Source: Methylobacillus flagellatus KT
GTDB lineage: Bacteria > Pseudomonadota > Gammaproteobacteria > Burkholderiales > Methylophilaceae
Reading direction: 5' to 3'
NCBI RefSeq assembly: GCF_000013705.1
Contig: NC_007947.1
Span: 1,612,001-1,676,000 of the forward strand
DNA: 64,000 nt
Below the pieces are notes generated by a model that ran no database searches, had not been told where the DNA came from, and worked only from the letters and a program-made list of their open reading frames with translations. This document shows, piece after piece, positions 40,849 through 48,777 of this stretch; within the stretch, counting starts at the first letter, position 1; the number at the start of each line of letters is the position of its first letter. The position numbers and the translations under genes were made by a program.

Positions 40849-41916
40849 CTAAGCAGCTATGTTGTCAGGGAAATTTCCGAACCTTAGCTGTGCTTCCACC
40901 AGTGTGCTGGCGGCCTCCAGCGGCTCATGGACTACCCAATCCCTGATATCGAAATCGTCCGTAAAATAGCCCCACTCGTGCAGAAAGTCCTTTTGTACTT
41001 CCAAGCCACGGATATACTCCTCGGATAGTGTTGGGGTAAACGATAGGTGCACATCCTTGCCATGCGAGCCGACAATATCCTCGGCAGAGACACCCCCGCC
41101 CTCAGGCAACAATAAGTTCACAACTTCCGCTGGGTGCTCGGCGGCCCAGGTCGCGGTCCTGAGCAGGACGGCCAGGTAGCGGGCCACGATATCGGGATGC
41201 TTTTCAAGGAAGGGGCGATCGACGGTCACCGGACGGGGTGTACCGTTATTCACACGCAGCAAAGGATCTTCCAAGTCGTTGATATTGAGCAGCTGCCGGT
41301 AAAGCGGACTCTTTGCCAGTTGATAGCCGCGGGCGAACCGGACAAAAATCGCATCCGCTTCGCCGCTATTCAGTGCATCCAGCTCCACATGCCGGTATTC
41401 ACGCGCAATTCGAGGACCTGGCTGCGTGTCATAGCTTTCTGCCTTGATATCGACGAAGTGAGCACCCTCGCGCCCCAGCCCGGCAAGCTTCAAGGCGGTG
41501 GTAAAACCATGCTGTGCAGCACCCCGCTGGAAATCGATGACAGCACCGGCATGGTCGGGGATGGCTAGGCGCTTGCCTTTCAGGTTGGCCAACTCATGGA
41601 TATCACTATCTGCCTTTACGATCACGCCTTGATATTCATCGAGCCAGGTAATTGCCACGACCACGGTATCCTGACCGATCCCCTTGGCCCATATTGGCGG
41701 GATATTCCCACCCTCTCGGAACAAACCCGATTGTTTGTGATGAAAATGCGCGTTACGCAGCTCAAGGCTGTCCGAATCTCGCAACGAGTGGAGGATAGTG
41801 CCGTCCCGGGCAAACTCGGCCTGTAGCCAGCCTTGGCGGATCGCCAACGCGGAAGCGGTGGCAGCACCACAACGGGTATACCATAGGTGCACTGGTCCTG
41901 CTGGGCTCTGTGCCAT
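40849..41916 (-). CDS. DszB-like protein (SBP fold, possible desulfinase), first copy
   Basis: 355 aa without signal peptide, so likely cytoplasmic, although it resembles sulfonate-binding proteins of the NMT1/SsuA fold. Opening LWYTRCGAATASALAIRQGW aligns with the active-site Cys region of the DszB desulfinase, and AHFHHK plus FREGGNIPPIW match its catalytic His and Arg (Cys16, His57, Arg67; the His-Arg spacing of ten equals DszB's 60 and 70). The PVP after the Cys in DszB is changed here to GAA. First gene of the operon behind a candidate sigma-54 promoter. Function inferred. Confidence 0.75.
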   Translation of the reverse strand: MAQSPAGPVHLWYTRCGAATASALAIRQGWLQAEFARDGTILHSLRDSDSLELRNAHFHHKQSGLFREGGNIPPIWAKGIGQDTVVVAITWLDEYQGVIVKADSDIHELANLKGKRLAIPDHAGAVIDFQRGAAQHGFTTALKLAGLGREGAHFVDIKAESYDTQPGPRIAREYRHVELDALNSGEADAIFVRFARGYQLAKSPLYRQLLNINDLEDPLLRVNNGTPRPVTVDRPFLEKHPDIVARYLAVLLRTATWAAEHPAEVVNLLLPEGGGVSAEDIVGSHGKDVHLSFTPTLSEEYIRGLEVQKDFLHEWGYFTDDFDIRDWVVHEPLEAASTLVEAQLRFGNFPDNIAA

Positions 41917-41953
41917 ACATCCTCAACAACGAGTTATCTGAGCCCACTCAGTC

Positions 41954-41969
41954 GCAAGCAATGTGCCAG
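41954..41969 (-). promoter_or_regulatory. Candidate sigma-54 promoter of the DszB-like operon
   Basis: Minus strand CTGGCACATTGCTTGC: canonical TGGCAC and TTGC with correct 12-base spacing. Transcript expected to begin near 41,943, about 27 bases before the ATG of the DszB-like gene at 41916. Confidence 0.68.
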
Positions 41970-41989
41970 AATTGAATCAAATACAACCA

Positions 41990-42080
41990 GCAGGTGTAAT
42001 TTAAAATTTAATCTAATTTATTAATAAAATTAATTAGTATATTGATTATTAATTTAAATTAAATATTTAATACTGCATAA
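41990..42080. other. AT-rich segment between divergent promoters
   Basis: Almost pure A/T from about 41,994 to 42,075, part of a 502-base gene-free region (41,917-42,418). It lies between the two divergent sigma-54 promoters. Such DNA could bend or bind IHF: a one-mismatch IHF-like motif occurs around TATATTGATT. That is suggestive only. Confidence 0.4.
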
Positions 42081-42150
42081 AAACCACCATAAATGCTTTC
42101 AATATTAATGGCCGTGAACCAGCAATGCCACTAATGAGTCATGTTGCTTC

Positions 42151-42226
42151 TGTTGGAAAACAAACATCCCCTAGCTCCCCAACCTCAATTGCTGTTTGAA
42201 AAACAACATTTGTTCCAAAAGAAACA
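42151..42226. promoter_or_regulatory. Cluster of three TGTT-N8-AACA sites
   Basis: Exact 16-bp sites at 42151-42166 (TGTTGGAAAACAAACA), 42193-42208 (TGTTTGAAAAACAACA) and 42211-42226 (TGTTCCAAAAGAAACA). They lie 145 to 205 bases upstream of the expected TonB-receptor transcript start and 216 to 276 bases upstream of the divergent DszB-like operon, so they could be shared activator sites. Confidence 0.62.
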
Positions 42227-42336
42227 GTTTGTATATTGCATCCTAAACAGCAGCATCGCTGGCACAAAAATTATAAAATCCAGATACATTCATAAAATTC
42301 AAATAGTTAATTCCATCCATTACAAAGAAACAGGCA

Positions 42337-42352
42337 CTGGCACGAATCCTGC
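42337..42352 (+). promoter_or_regulatory. Candidate sigma-54 promoter of the TonB receptor gene
   Basis: CTGGCACGAATCCTGC: perfect -24 element TGGCACG and -12 element CTGC with correct spacing. Expected transcript start near 42,363, 56 bases before the ATG at 42419. Confidence 0.68.
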
Positions 42353-42418
42353 CGATAGTGTTACCAGTGCCCGGCAATGCGCAGGGCCATTCAATTCACT
42401 TTTTAGCAGGAAAATTCA

Positions 42419-44803
42419 ATGTCCAGGAAAAGTATGCTACCAACTGAATCGGCCTCAAGCCCATTTAGAAAACGACAACTCATCATTGCCGTAGCTGCCG
42501 CCTTTGCAGGCAGCCTTTTTATCTCCCCAACATATGCGGCTGATGAGCAAACCTCTCAAGCTGGAGATACCTCGATAACAAAAGCCGCCCCTCACAAAGA
42601 AAAGACTACTCCAGCCGAAGCGAAGGATGTTGAATCATCTCTTGGAAGCATCGTTGTAACGGCCCAGCGCCGCGAAGAAAATGCGCAGGAAGTACCGACC
42701 GCCATTTCCGTACTTGGAGGTGAAGAATTCCTTCAACGAGGCATTGGTCGTTCTGCAAGCGAAATCCTGAACAATGTTCCCAACTCATCGGCCGGGACTA
42801 TTCAGAATGGCCGTCCACGCTGGTGGATCCGTGGTGTAGGCGCAGGTCAGCAACAACTGGACTTCCCTAACCCTGTCGGCTTCTATATCGATGACGTATT
42901 TATCAGCAATGCCAGTGCTACCGGCCTGCCTATTTTCGACCTGGAACGTGTAGAGGTTCTTCGCGGCCCACAAGGTACGCTCTGGGGCAAGAATACGACA
43001 GGAGGTGCCATCAACATCGTTTCCAAGAAACCTACCTTCTCGGAAAATCCTGAGGGTTATGCCAAAGTGGATTACGGCAGCTTTGGAGACAAAGTGATCC
43101 AAGGTGCTGTAGGCGGTACTATCGTTGATGAGCGTATCGCGGGTCGAATTTCCTTCTACAATCAAGACCTCGATGGTCGCTTTACCAACCAGTTCAATGG
43201 CAAGACCAGTGGCGGCCTTGAAGACTCGGTCATTCGTGGTCAGCTGCTATTTGCGTTGACCCCTGACCTAGATGCGCTGCTCAACGTCTATCACCGCAAG
43301 TATAAAACCGACGGTAATGTGGGTACGGTCTATACCAGGACCGGCGAGTTCCGCAACGGCTACAGACCCAGCCGGGATATCAATCATGTCAGCAGCAATG
43401 CCGAAGACAGCAATGATGTTACCCAAAACGGCATCTCATTGAATGTAAATTGGCAGTTGGGCAAACTAACATTAACCTCGATCACGGCCTATGCTGATTA
43501 CAAGGCAAATACATTCAGCGACTCAGACAATACTCCTTTAGAAATCGGCCGCGGCTACACAGATGCAAAAAGTAAGCAGTGGACGCAGGAATTTCGCTTG
43601 GCTTCTCCTCGTGAAGACCGTTGGAACTGGCTGACAGGCTTCTTTTATTTCAAGGAAGACATCGACTCATTTAGTGCGGCTGCCAGACTACCGAATGGAG
43701 CTGTGCCGCAATTGCAGGGCTCCTCACAGGCCAATACATTCAATCGTACCGACTTGGCTCATGAAACTGAAAGCTACGCTATTTTTGGCAGCACCACTTA
43801 CAACTTCACCGACAAATTCGATACCACGCTTGGCGCTCGCTGGACAACAGAAGAAAAAAACTATGATCTAGATCGCCGCAGCAATGCATTACTAGGGGGC
43901 CCCAATGCCGGTACCGACACAAGCTGGTCAGACTATGGGGCATGGTGGAACTCATACACTGGCGCCATTGGCGGCACCGGGACTTTTGTAGATGCCCGCG
44001 ACAAGCGCTGGAACGCCTTTACTTACGACATTACGCCACAATACAAGATCACGGAGACTGACCGCATTTATTTCAAGTTTGCTCGTGGCATCAAGTCTGG
44101 AGGCTTCAATACGGCTGCCACCAATCCCCTGGCACTCAATACGTTGAAACCGGAAGAATTGAATTCCTATGAAATCGGCTATAAGTCGGAATGGTTGAAT
44201 GGTCGCTTGAACTTCAATGCCAACGCTTTCTATTACGATTACAGTAATGTACAAGTCAATGTCGTAGGTACCAATCTTGCCGTGCCGATTTCCTACTTGC
44301 AAAACGTAGAAAAAGCCAGCGTCAAGGGAGCTGAGTTTGAAATTGAAGCATTGCCAACCAACCATCTGCATCTGAATGCCAATATCGGCATCCTTAAGAC
44401 AGAGTTCGAAAAGTTTGACGTACTCAATGGTGGTGGCAACCACGATGGTAACGAGTTCGTGCGTGCCCCTCGCTGGAGCGCTCAAATACGCGGTACCTAC
44501 AATATCCCACTCGAAAACGGCAGCAGGATATTGTTGGGAGCAGATGCGCGCTACCTGGGTAAACAATATTTCTTTGTTGTCCCTCAGGATAATGACCTGC
44601 TGAATCAGGGAGCATACACCTTGGTGAACGCACGCATCAGCTACCTGACTAAGAACGATAGGGTCGAGATCACTGGATATGTCAACAATTTGTTCGATAA
44701 GGAATACCGCTACCATGCGTTGCCTGCCAGCAATGCCAGCGGCAACACCGTGTATTGGGGTAACCCGAGAACGATAGGCGCATCATTGACCTACCGCTTC
44801 TAA
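42419..44803 (+). CDS. TonB-dependent outer-membrane receptor
   Basis: 794 aa: an N-terminal extension, hydrophobic signal (QLIIAVAAAFAGSLFISPTYA), a TonB box region (GSIVVTAQRREE), a plug domain (VPTAISVLGG through LWGKNTTGGAINIVSKKP) and a barrel ending in ASLTYRF with terminal Phe. It shows no TonB-linked signalling domain. AAGGAAA-type ribosome site (AGGAAAATTCA) precedes the ATG at 42419. Its context next to sulfonate genes suggests import of an organosulfur compound, by analogy to sulfate-ester receptors; the ligand is unknown. Confidence 0.88.
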   Translation: MSRKSMLPTESASSPFRKRQLIIAVAAAFAGSLFISPTYAADEQTSQAGDTSITKAAPHKEKTTPAEAKDVESSLGSIVVTAQRREENAQEVPTAISVLGGEEFLQRGIGRSASEILNNVPNSSAGTIQNGRPRWWIRGVGAGQQQLDFPNPVGFYIDDVFISNASATGLPIFDLERVEVLRGPQGTLWGKNTTGGAINIVSKKPTFSENPEGYAKVDYGSFGDKVIQGAVGGTIVDERIAGRISFYNQDLDGRFTNQFNGKTSGGLEDSVIRGQLLFALTPDLDALLNVYHRKYKTDGNVGTVYTRTGEFRNGYRPSRDINHVSSNAEDSNDVTQNGISLNVNWQLGKLTLTSITAYADYKANTFSDSDNTPLEIGRGYTDAKSKQWTQEFRLASPREDRWNWLTGFFYFKEDIDSFSAAARLPNGAVPQLQGSSQANTFNRTDLAHETESYAIFGSTTYNFTDKFDTTLGARWTTEEKNYDLDRRSNALLGGPNAGTDTSWSDYGAWWNSYTGAIGGTGTFVDARDKRWNAFTYDITPQYKITETDRIYFKFARGIKSGGFNTAATNPLALNTLKPEELNSYEIGYKSEWLNGRLNFNANAFYYDYSNVQVNVVGTNLAVPISYLQNVEKASVKGAEFEIEALPTNHLHLNANIGILKTEFEKFDVLNGGGNHDGNEFVRAPRWSAQIRGTYNIPLENGSRILLGADARYLGKQYFFVVPQDNDLLNQGAYTLVNARISYLTKNDRVEITGYVNNLFDKEYRYHALPASNASGNTVYWGNPRTIGASLTYRF

Positions 44804-44843
44804 AAACCGCGCCAATGGCATCAACGCCACTTGACTTTATTTG

Positions 44844-44876
44844 AAAGAACAGTCCGGCTTCCGGGCTGTTCTTTTC
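44844..44876 (+). terminator. Intrinsic terminator after the TonB receptor gene
   Basis: Stem AAAGAACAGTCCGG / CCGGGCTGTTCTTTT with one G-T pair and a short loop, followed by T. The next gene therefore needs read-through or its own promoter. Confidence 0.75.
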
Positions 44877-44939
44877 GTTGAGCCACATGGTCGGTTGCTA
44901 TTCCGTTTTCCCCTCTGCCAATCTATATCCTCATCACTC

Positions 44940-46721
44940 ATGAAACCATACCCTCTCCTCCGCTGCCTGCTTTTGTATCGCCATATGCCATACAAATTTG
45001 CCTTGACTGCTGTCTTGTTCACCCTCGTCAATATTGGCATGGCGTGGCAGCTGTGGCTGGTCGGCCAGGCGGTCAACGATGTCCAGAGCGGCAATGCCAT
45101 TACCAGGCTGGCAGATGGCAGCCTGGAATACTCTCAAGCAATGCACTGGGTTGTTTTATTGCTACTGGTCGCCTTTGGCAGGGGCATCTTGCAATATGTC
45201 GGCGGATTGATGTCCCTGGTGATTGGCCAGGACCTGCTCACCATCCTGCGCGAACGCATCCTGCAGCAGGTACAGCGTCTGGACCTCGCCTATCATTGGC
45301 GCCATGGTATGGGAGAAATGGTCACACGCACCACGCGGGATGCCGATAAAGTGCGCGACGCATTGATCAACTTCTGGCGGCAGGTGTTCGAGGCCAGCCT
45401 CTGGGTACTGGTTTCTGTCGCCCTGCTCTCCTGGTACCACCCATGGCTGGGCTTGGGCACGCTGGCATTCACACTGGGCGGCATCACGCTGTTCGTGACG
45501 CAGACTGAAAGACTGGTCACGCTGGATCGTACCGTAGGCGCGGCCTACGACGCCGTCAACCAGGAGTTGAGCGAGGGCGTGAACGGTGTGCGCGTCATCA
45601 AGTCTTTTGGCCTGGAGCAGCAGCGCATCGCGATTTTCACGTCGCGGGTTCAAAGCTTCATGCAGAATGCGCGTGGCGCATTGGCCTATGCCGCCTCGCG
45701 TATTCCATTACCCCAGACGGTGGTGGCCTTGAGCCACGTCTGGATCCTGGCGTTAGGCGCCTATCTGGTGCAGCAAGGCGCGCTCAATATCGGCGAACTG
45801 GTTGCCTCCGTACTGGTCGCCAATGCGCTGGTGTTTCGTATCGAGGGTATCGGCCGGGTGATCCAGATTTTCGCCGATGCGCGCGCCTCTGCCGCCCGCA
45901 TCTGGGAGTTGCTTGATGAGCGGCCGACAATCAAATCCGGCACCGATTCCATTCCAGATGGTGCATTGGGCATCCGCTTGAATCGTGTGGCCGTCCAATC
46001 TCCTGGCCAAGGCAATGCAATATTGCAGGATTGCGATTTGGAAGTCGCCCCAGGCGAGGTGGTGGCAATCGTGGGCATGACAGGTTCAGGCAAAAGCAGT
46101 TTGGCGGGATTGCTACCCCGTTTGCTGGATGCAGATGCCGGCAGTGTGGAAATCGGTTCACCCTGGGCTGGATGGAAAAACATAAAGTCATTTAAATTAA
46201 ATGAATTAAGAAAAAAAATTAATGTCGTTCCTCAAGAAAGTTTCTTGTTTTCCGACACATTGGAAGCCAATCTGCGGTTAGCCAAGCCGGAGGCAAGCGA
46301 GCAACAAATCCTGCAGGCCCTGGAGCAAGCAGGCGCAACGGAAGTGCTCGACCGCCTCAGCAACGGCCTGCAGACCAGAATTGGCGATCGCGGCATCACT
46401 TTGTCCGGTGGGCAGCGGCAGCGCATTAGTCTGGCACGCGCATTTCTCGCGGAGCCTTCCATCCTGGTGCTGGACGATGCCACCAGCGCGCTGGATGCCA
46501 TTACCGAGCGTCAAGTGCTGGATAACATCCGCAAGCTGCGCAATAGCAACGGCCAGCCCATTACTGTCATCCTGATTGCCAGCAAGCTTTCCACCATCCT
46601 GCTCGCAGACCGCGTCGCCATGCTCGATCAGGGCCGCATCAGCGCCCAGGGCACACATGAACATTTATCCGCCACCAATGCGCAATACCGCGACCTGCTG
46701 GGAGTCAGCCATGGCAAATGA
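44940..46721 (+). CDS. ABC exporter half-transporter, degenerate-site subunit (pair 1)
   Basis: 593 aa: six-helix membrane domain, then one ATPase domain. Walker A GMTGSGKSS near 380, signature LSGGQRQR near 487 (normal), Walker B VLDDATSALD near 510 with Asp replacing the catalytic Glu, and the H-loop reads IASKLST without the His. It is thus the inactive-site half of a heterodimer with the next gene. Start at ATG 44940; the frame is open upstream across the terminator. It contains a short AT-rich stretch at about 46,180-46,230. Substrate unknown. Confidence 0.83.
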   Translation: MKPYPLLRCLLLYRHMPYKFALTAVLFTLVNIGMAWQLWLVGQAVNDVQSGNAITRLADGSLEYSQAMHWVVLLLLVAFGRGILQYVGGLMSLVIGQDLLTILRERILQQVQRLDLAYHWRHGMGEMVTRTTRDADKVRDALINFWRQVFEASLWVLVSVALLSWYHPWLGLGTLAFTLGGITLFVTQTERLVTLDRTVGAAYDAVNQELSEGVNGVRVIKSFGLEQQRIAIFTSRVQSFMQNARGALAYAASRIPLPQTVVALSHVWILALGAYLVQQGALNIGELVASVLVANALVFRIEGIGRVIQIFADARASAARIWELLDERPTIKSGTDSIPDGALGIRLNRVAVQSPGQGNAILQDCDLEVAPGEVVAIVGMTGSGKSSLAGLLPRLLDADAGSVEIGSPWAGWKNIKSFKLNELRKKINVVPQESFLFSDTLEANLRLAKPEASEQQILQALEQAGATEVLDRLSNGLQTRIGDRGITLSGGQRQRISLARAFLAEPSILVLDDATSALDAITERQVLDNIRKLRNSNGQPITVILIASKLSTILLADRVAMLDQGRISAQGTHEHLSATNAQYRDLLGVSHGK

Positions 46722-48552
46722 TTTCCGCGGCGACAAGCCGCTTAATGACATCGAGCTGGAACAGGCCTTCGCCCGCAAAAAGCTGGATCGCAGCATGTTC
46801 TGGCGCCTGCTGCCGCTGCTACAGGATGTGAAGGGCCGAATTCTCGTCGTCATCCTGCTCGAAATCATTCTGGTGGGTGTGATCTTCATCCGCCCGTGGT
46901 TCCTGCGCGAGGTGATCGACAACGGCTTCCTCCAGACCGCGCAAGGCATCGTCCTCAATACCCCGCTGCTAGTCTGGATGTCGGTCGCCACCGGTTTGAG
47001 CTGGGCATTGCGCTTTAGCTTGGGCAGCTATTCGCAATACCTCGCCGGCACGGCGGCCATCGACATCCTCAACAAGTTGCGCATTCGCGTGTTCAGCCAT
47101 GTGCAGGCGTTGAGCGTGCGCTACTTCGACCAGACCAAGGCAGGCCGCATCATCTCCCGCGCCGACCGCGATATCGATACGCTGGAGCCCTTGCTGGTGC
47201 AAGGTCCGCCCGAGCTGTTCTCGGCGGTGTTGCGCCTGGTCGTGGCCTCGCTGGCCCTGTGGTGGATTTCGCCCAAACTGTTTTTAGCCCTGGCCAGCAT
47301 CGTCCCTTTCCTCATTCTGGGCACGTGGCTGTTCAAGCGCATCTCGGAGAAAATCTGGGGCCGTGTCGCCGAGGCGCGTGCGCGCTTTACCGCGCACTTG
47401 GTGGAAACCGTCTCTGGCGTGCGCATCCTCAAGCAGACCGTCAACGAGTCTAGCAACGCACGCCGTTATCGCGGATTACTGGAAGACTTCAACAATATCC
47501 TCATCAGGGGGTCCATGAAGTCAAGCTGGTTCCTGCCGTTGACGCAAGTGCTCAGCATGGTCGGCATGGCTCTCCTGCTCATGGTAGGCGGTATCGGCAT
47601 TGCCGACCAGGAGATGACAGTCGGCCAGCTCGCGCAAAGCCTATTCTACGTCCAACTGTTCCTCGGGCCGCTGCAGGAGCTGAATGATTTGTTTGAGCGC
47701 TACACTTCAGGTGCTTCATCGGCGCAGCGCATTTTCCTGATGCTGGATACCGAGCCTGAAATCCAGGACCCGGCAATGCCCTCGACGCCTGAGCAGGAAT
47801 CCGGCAAGGTGGAATTCGACAACGTTGTTTTCGGCTACCAGCCGGAAAAGCCCGTCATCCGCGGCTTCAACCTCGACATTCATCCGGGCGAAGTATTGGC
47901 GATCGTCGGGCCGACCGGGCATGGGAAAAGCACATTGGTACAGCTGCTGACGCGCTTCTATGAAGTCAATGCGGGCGCGGTCAGGATAGACGGCCAGGAT
48001 GTGCGGGAGTATGCGCAGCAGGATCTGCGCCGCAAGGTAGGCATCGTGCTGCAGGACAACGTCCTGTTCTCCGGGACAGTGCTGGACAACCTGCGGCTGG
48101 CAGCGCCTGGAGCCAGCGACGAAGCCCTGATTGCCGCCACACGCGAACTGGGTGCGGATGAAGTGCTGGAGCGACTGCCTGAGGGCTATCGCACCCAAGT
48201 CGGACCGCTTGGCGCATTCCTCAGCCACGGGCAGCGCCAACTGGTTTGCCTGGTACGCGCCTATCTCGCCAACCCATCTGTGCTGGTGCTGGATGAAGCG
48301 ACTTCTGCCGTGGATATCCACACAGAGCGTCGTATCCAGGCCGCCCTGCGACGCTTGTGCGAAGGCCGCACCGCCATCATCATCGCCCACCGGCTTGCCA
48401 CCATCCGGGATGCAGACCGTATTGCCGTTATCTGGGACGGCAACATCCAGGAGCTGGGCAACCACCAAGTGCTTATCCAACAAGGCGGCGCCTACTCCCG
48501 GCTTTACCAGGCATACGAAGAAGCCTCCAATACCAACAACCAGCCTGCCTAG
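46711..48552 (+). CDS. ABC exporter half-transporter, catalytic subunit (pair 1)
   Basis: 613 aa from ATG 46711, overlapping the previous gene by 11 bases. Walker A GPTGHGKSTLV near 400, signature LSHGQRQLV near 504 (second Gly replaced by His), Walker B VLDEATSAVD with the catalytic Glu, and H-loop IAHRLATI intact. With the partner's normal LSGGQ this gives one canonical and one degenerate ATP site, the usual heterodimeric exporter design. Inner membrane. Paralogous to 54030-55868. Confidence 0.83.
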   Translation: MANDFRGDKPLNDIELEQAFARKKLDRSMFWRLLPLLQDVKGRILVVILLEIILVGVIFIRPWFLREVIDNGFLQTAQGIVLNTPLLVWMSVATGLSWALRFSLGSYSQYLAGTAAIDILNKLRIRVFSHVQALSVRYFDQTKAGRIISRADRDIDTLEPLLVQGPPELFSAVLRLVVASLALWWISPKLFLALASIVPFLILGTWLFKRISEKIWGRVAEARARFTAHLVETVSGVRILKQTVNESSNARRYRGLLEDFNNILIRGSMKSSWFLPLTQVLSMVGMALLLMVGGIGIADQEMTVGQLAQSLFYVQLFLGPLQELNDLFERYTSGASSAQRIFLMLDTEPEIQDPAMPSTPEQESGKVEFDNVVFGYQPEKPVIRGFNLDIHPGEVLAIVGPTGHGKSTLVQLLTRFYEVNAGAVRIDGQDVREYAQQDLRRKVGIVLQDNVLFSGTVLDNLRLAAPGASDEALIAATRELGADEVLERLPEGYRTQVGPLGAFLSHGQRQLVCLVRAYLANPSVLVLDEATSAVDIHTERRIQAALRRLCEGRTAIIIAHRLATIRDADRIAVIWDGNIQELGNHQVLIQQGGAYSRLYQAYEEASNTNNQPA

Positions 48553-48573
48553 CTCAGCCACGACCAAGGCTAC

Positions 48574-48619
48574 TGTTTCATGACCAACAGCAGCCTTGGC
48601 TGGTGTTGCTTTACAAGCA
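48574..48619. promoter_or_regulatory. Activator sites upstream of the second DszB-like gene
   Basis: Exact site TGTTTCATGACCAACA (48574-48589) and a near match TGTTGCTTTACAAGCA (48604-48619) start 30 bases apart, about three helical turns. They lie about 150 and 120 bases upstream of the expected transcript start. Confidence 0.55.
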
Positions 48620-48704
48620 CCTGACAATACTAAAAAACATTAAAAAATTAAAACAACATATTGATAAATAAATAATTTATACAATTTAAATTTTCATGCC
48701 TGTC

Positions 48705-48720
48705 TTGGCATGGAACATGC
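48705..48720 (+). promoter_or_regulatory. Candidate sigma-54 promoter of the second DszB-like gene
   Basis: TTGGCATGGAACATGC: -24 TTGGCATG, -12 ATGC, spacing 12. Two positions differ from the consensus. Expected start near 48,731, about 46 bases before the ATG at 48778. Confidence 0.55.
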
Positions 48721-48777
48721 CATTAATAAAGCTCCCACCTGCTCATCTGCGCAGGCTCAATTACAAGGAGACTTTTC

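Noticed and set aside
42246-42266. TGGCACAAAAATTA upstream of the TonB receptor
   Set aside because: The -12 element lacks TGC; the better match lies at 42337.
42141-42494. Open frame of 117 codons upstream of the TonB receptor
   Set aside because: It covers the activator sites, crosses the receptor start and has no ribosome site or recognisable protein pattern.
44812-44832. TGGCATCAACGCC resembling a sigma-54 element before the first ABC exporter pair
   Set aside because: No TGC at the -12 position.
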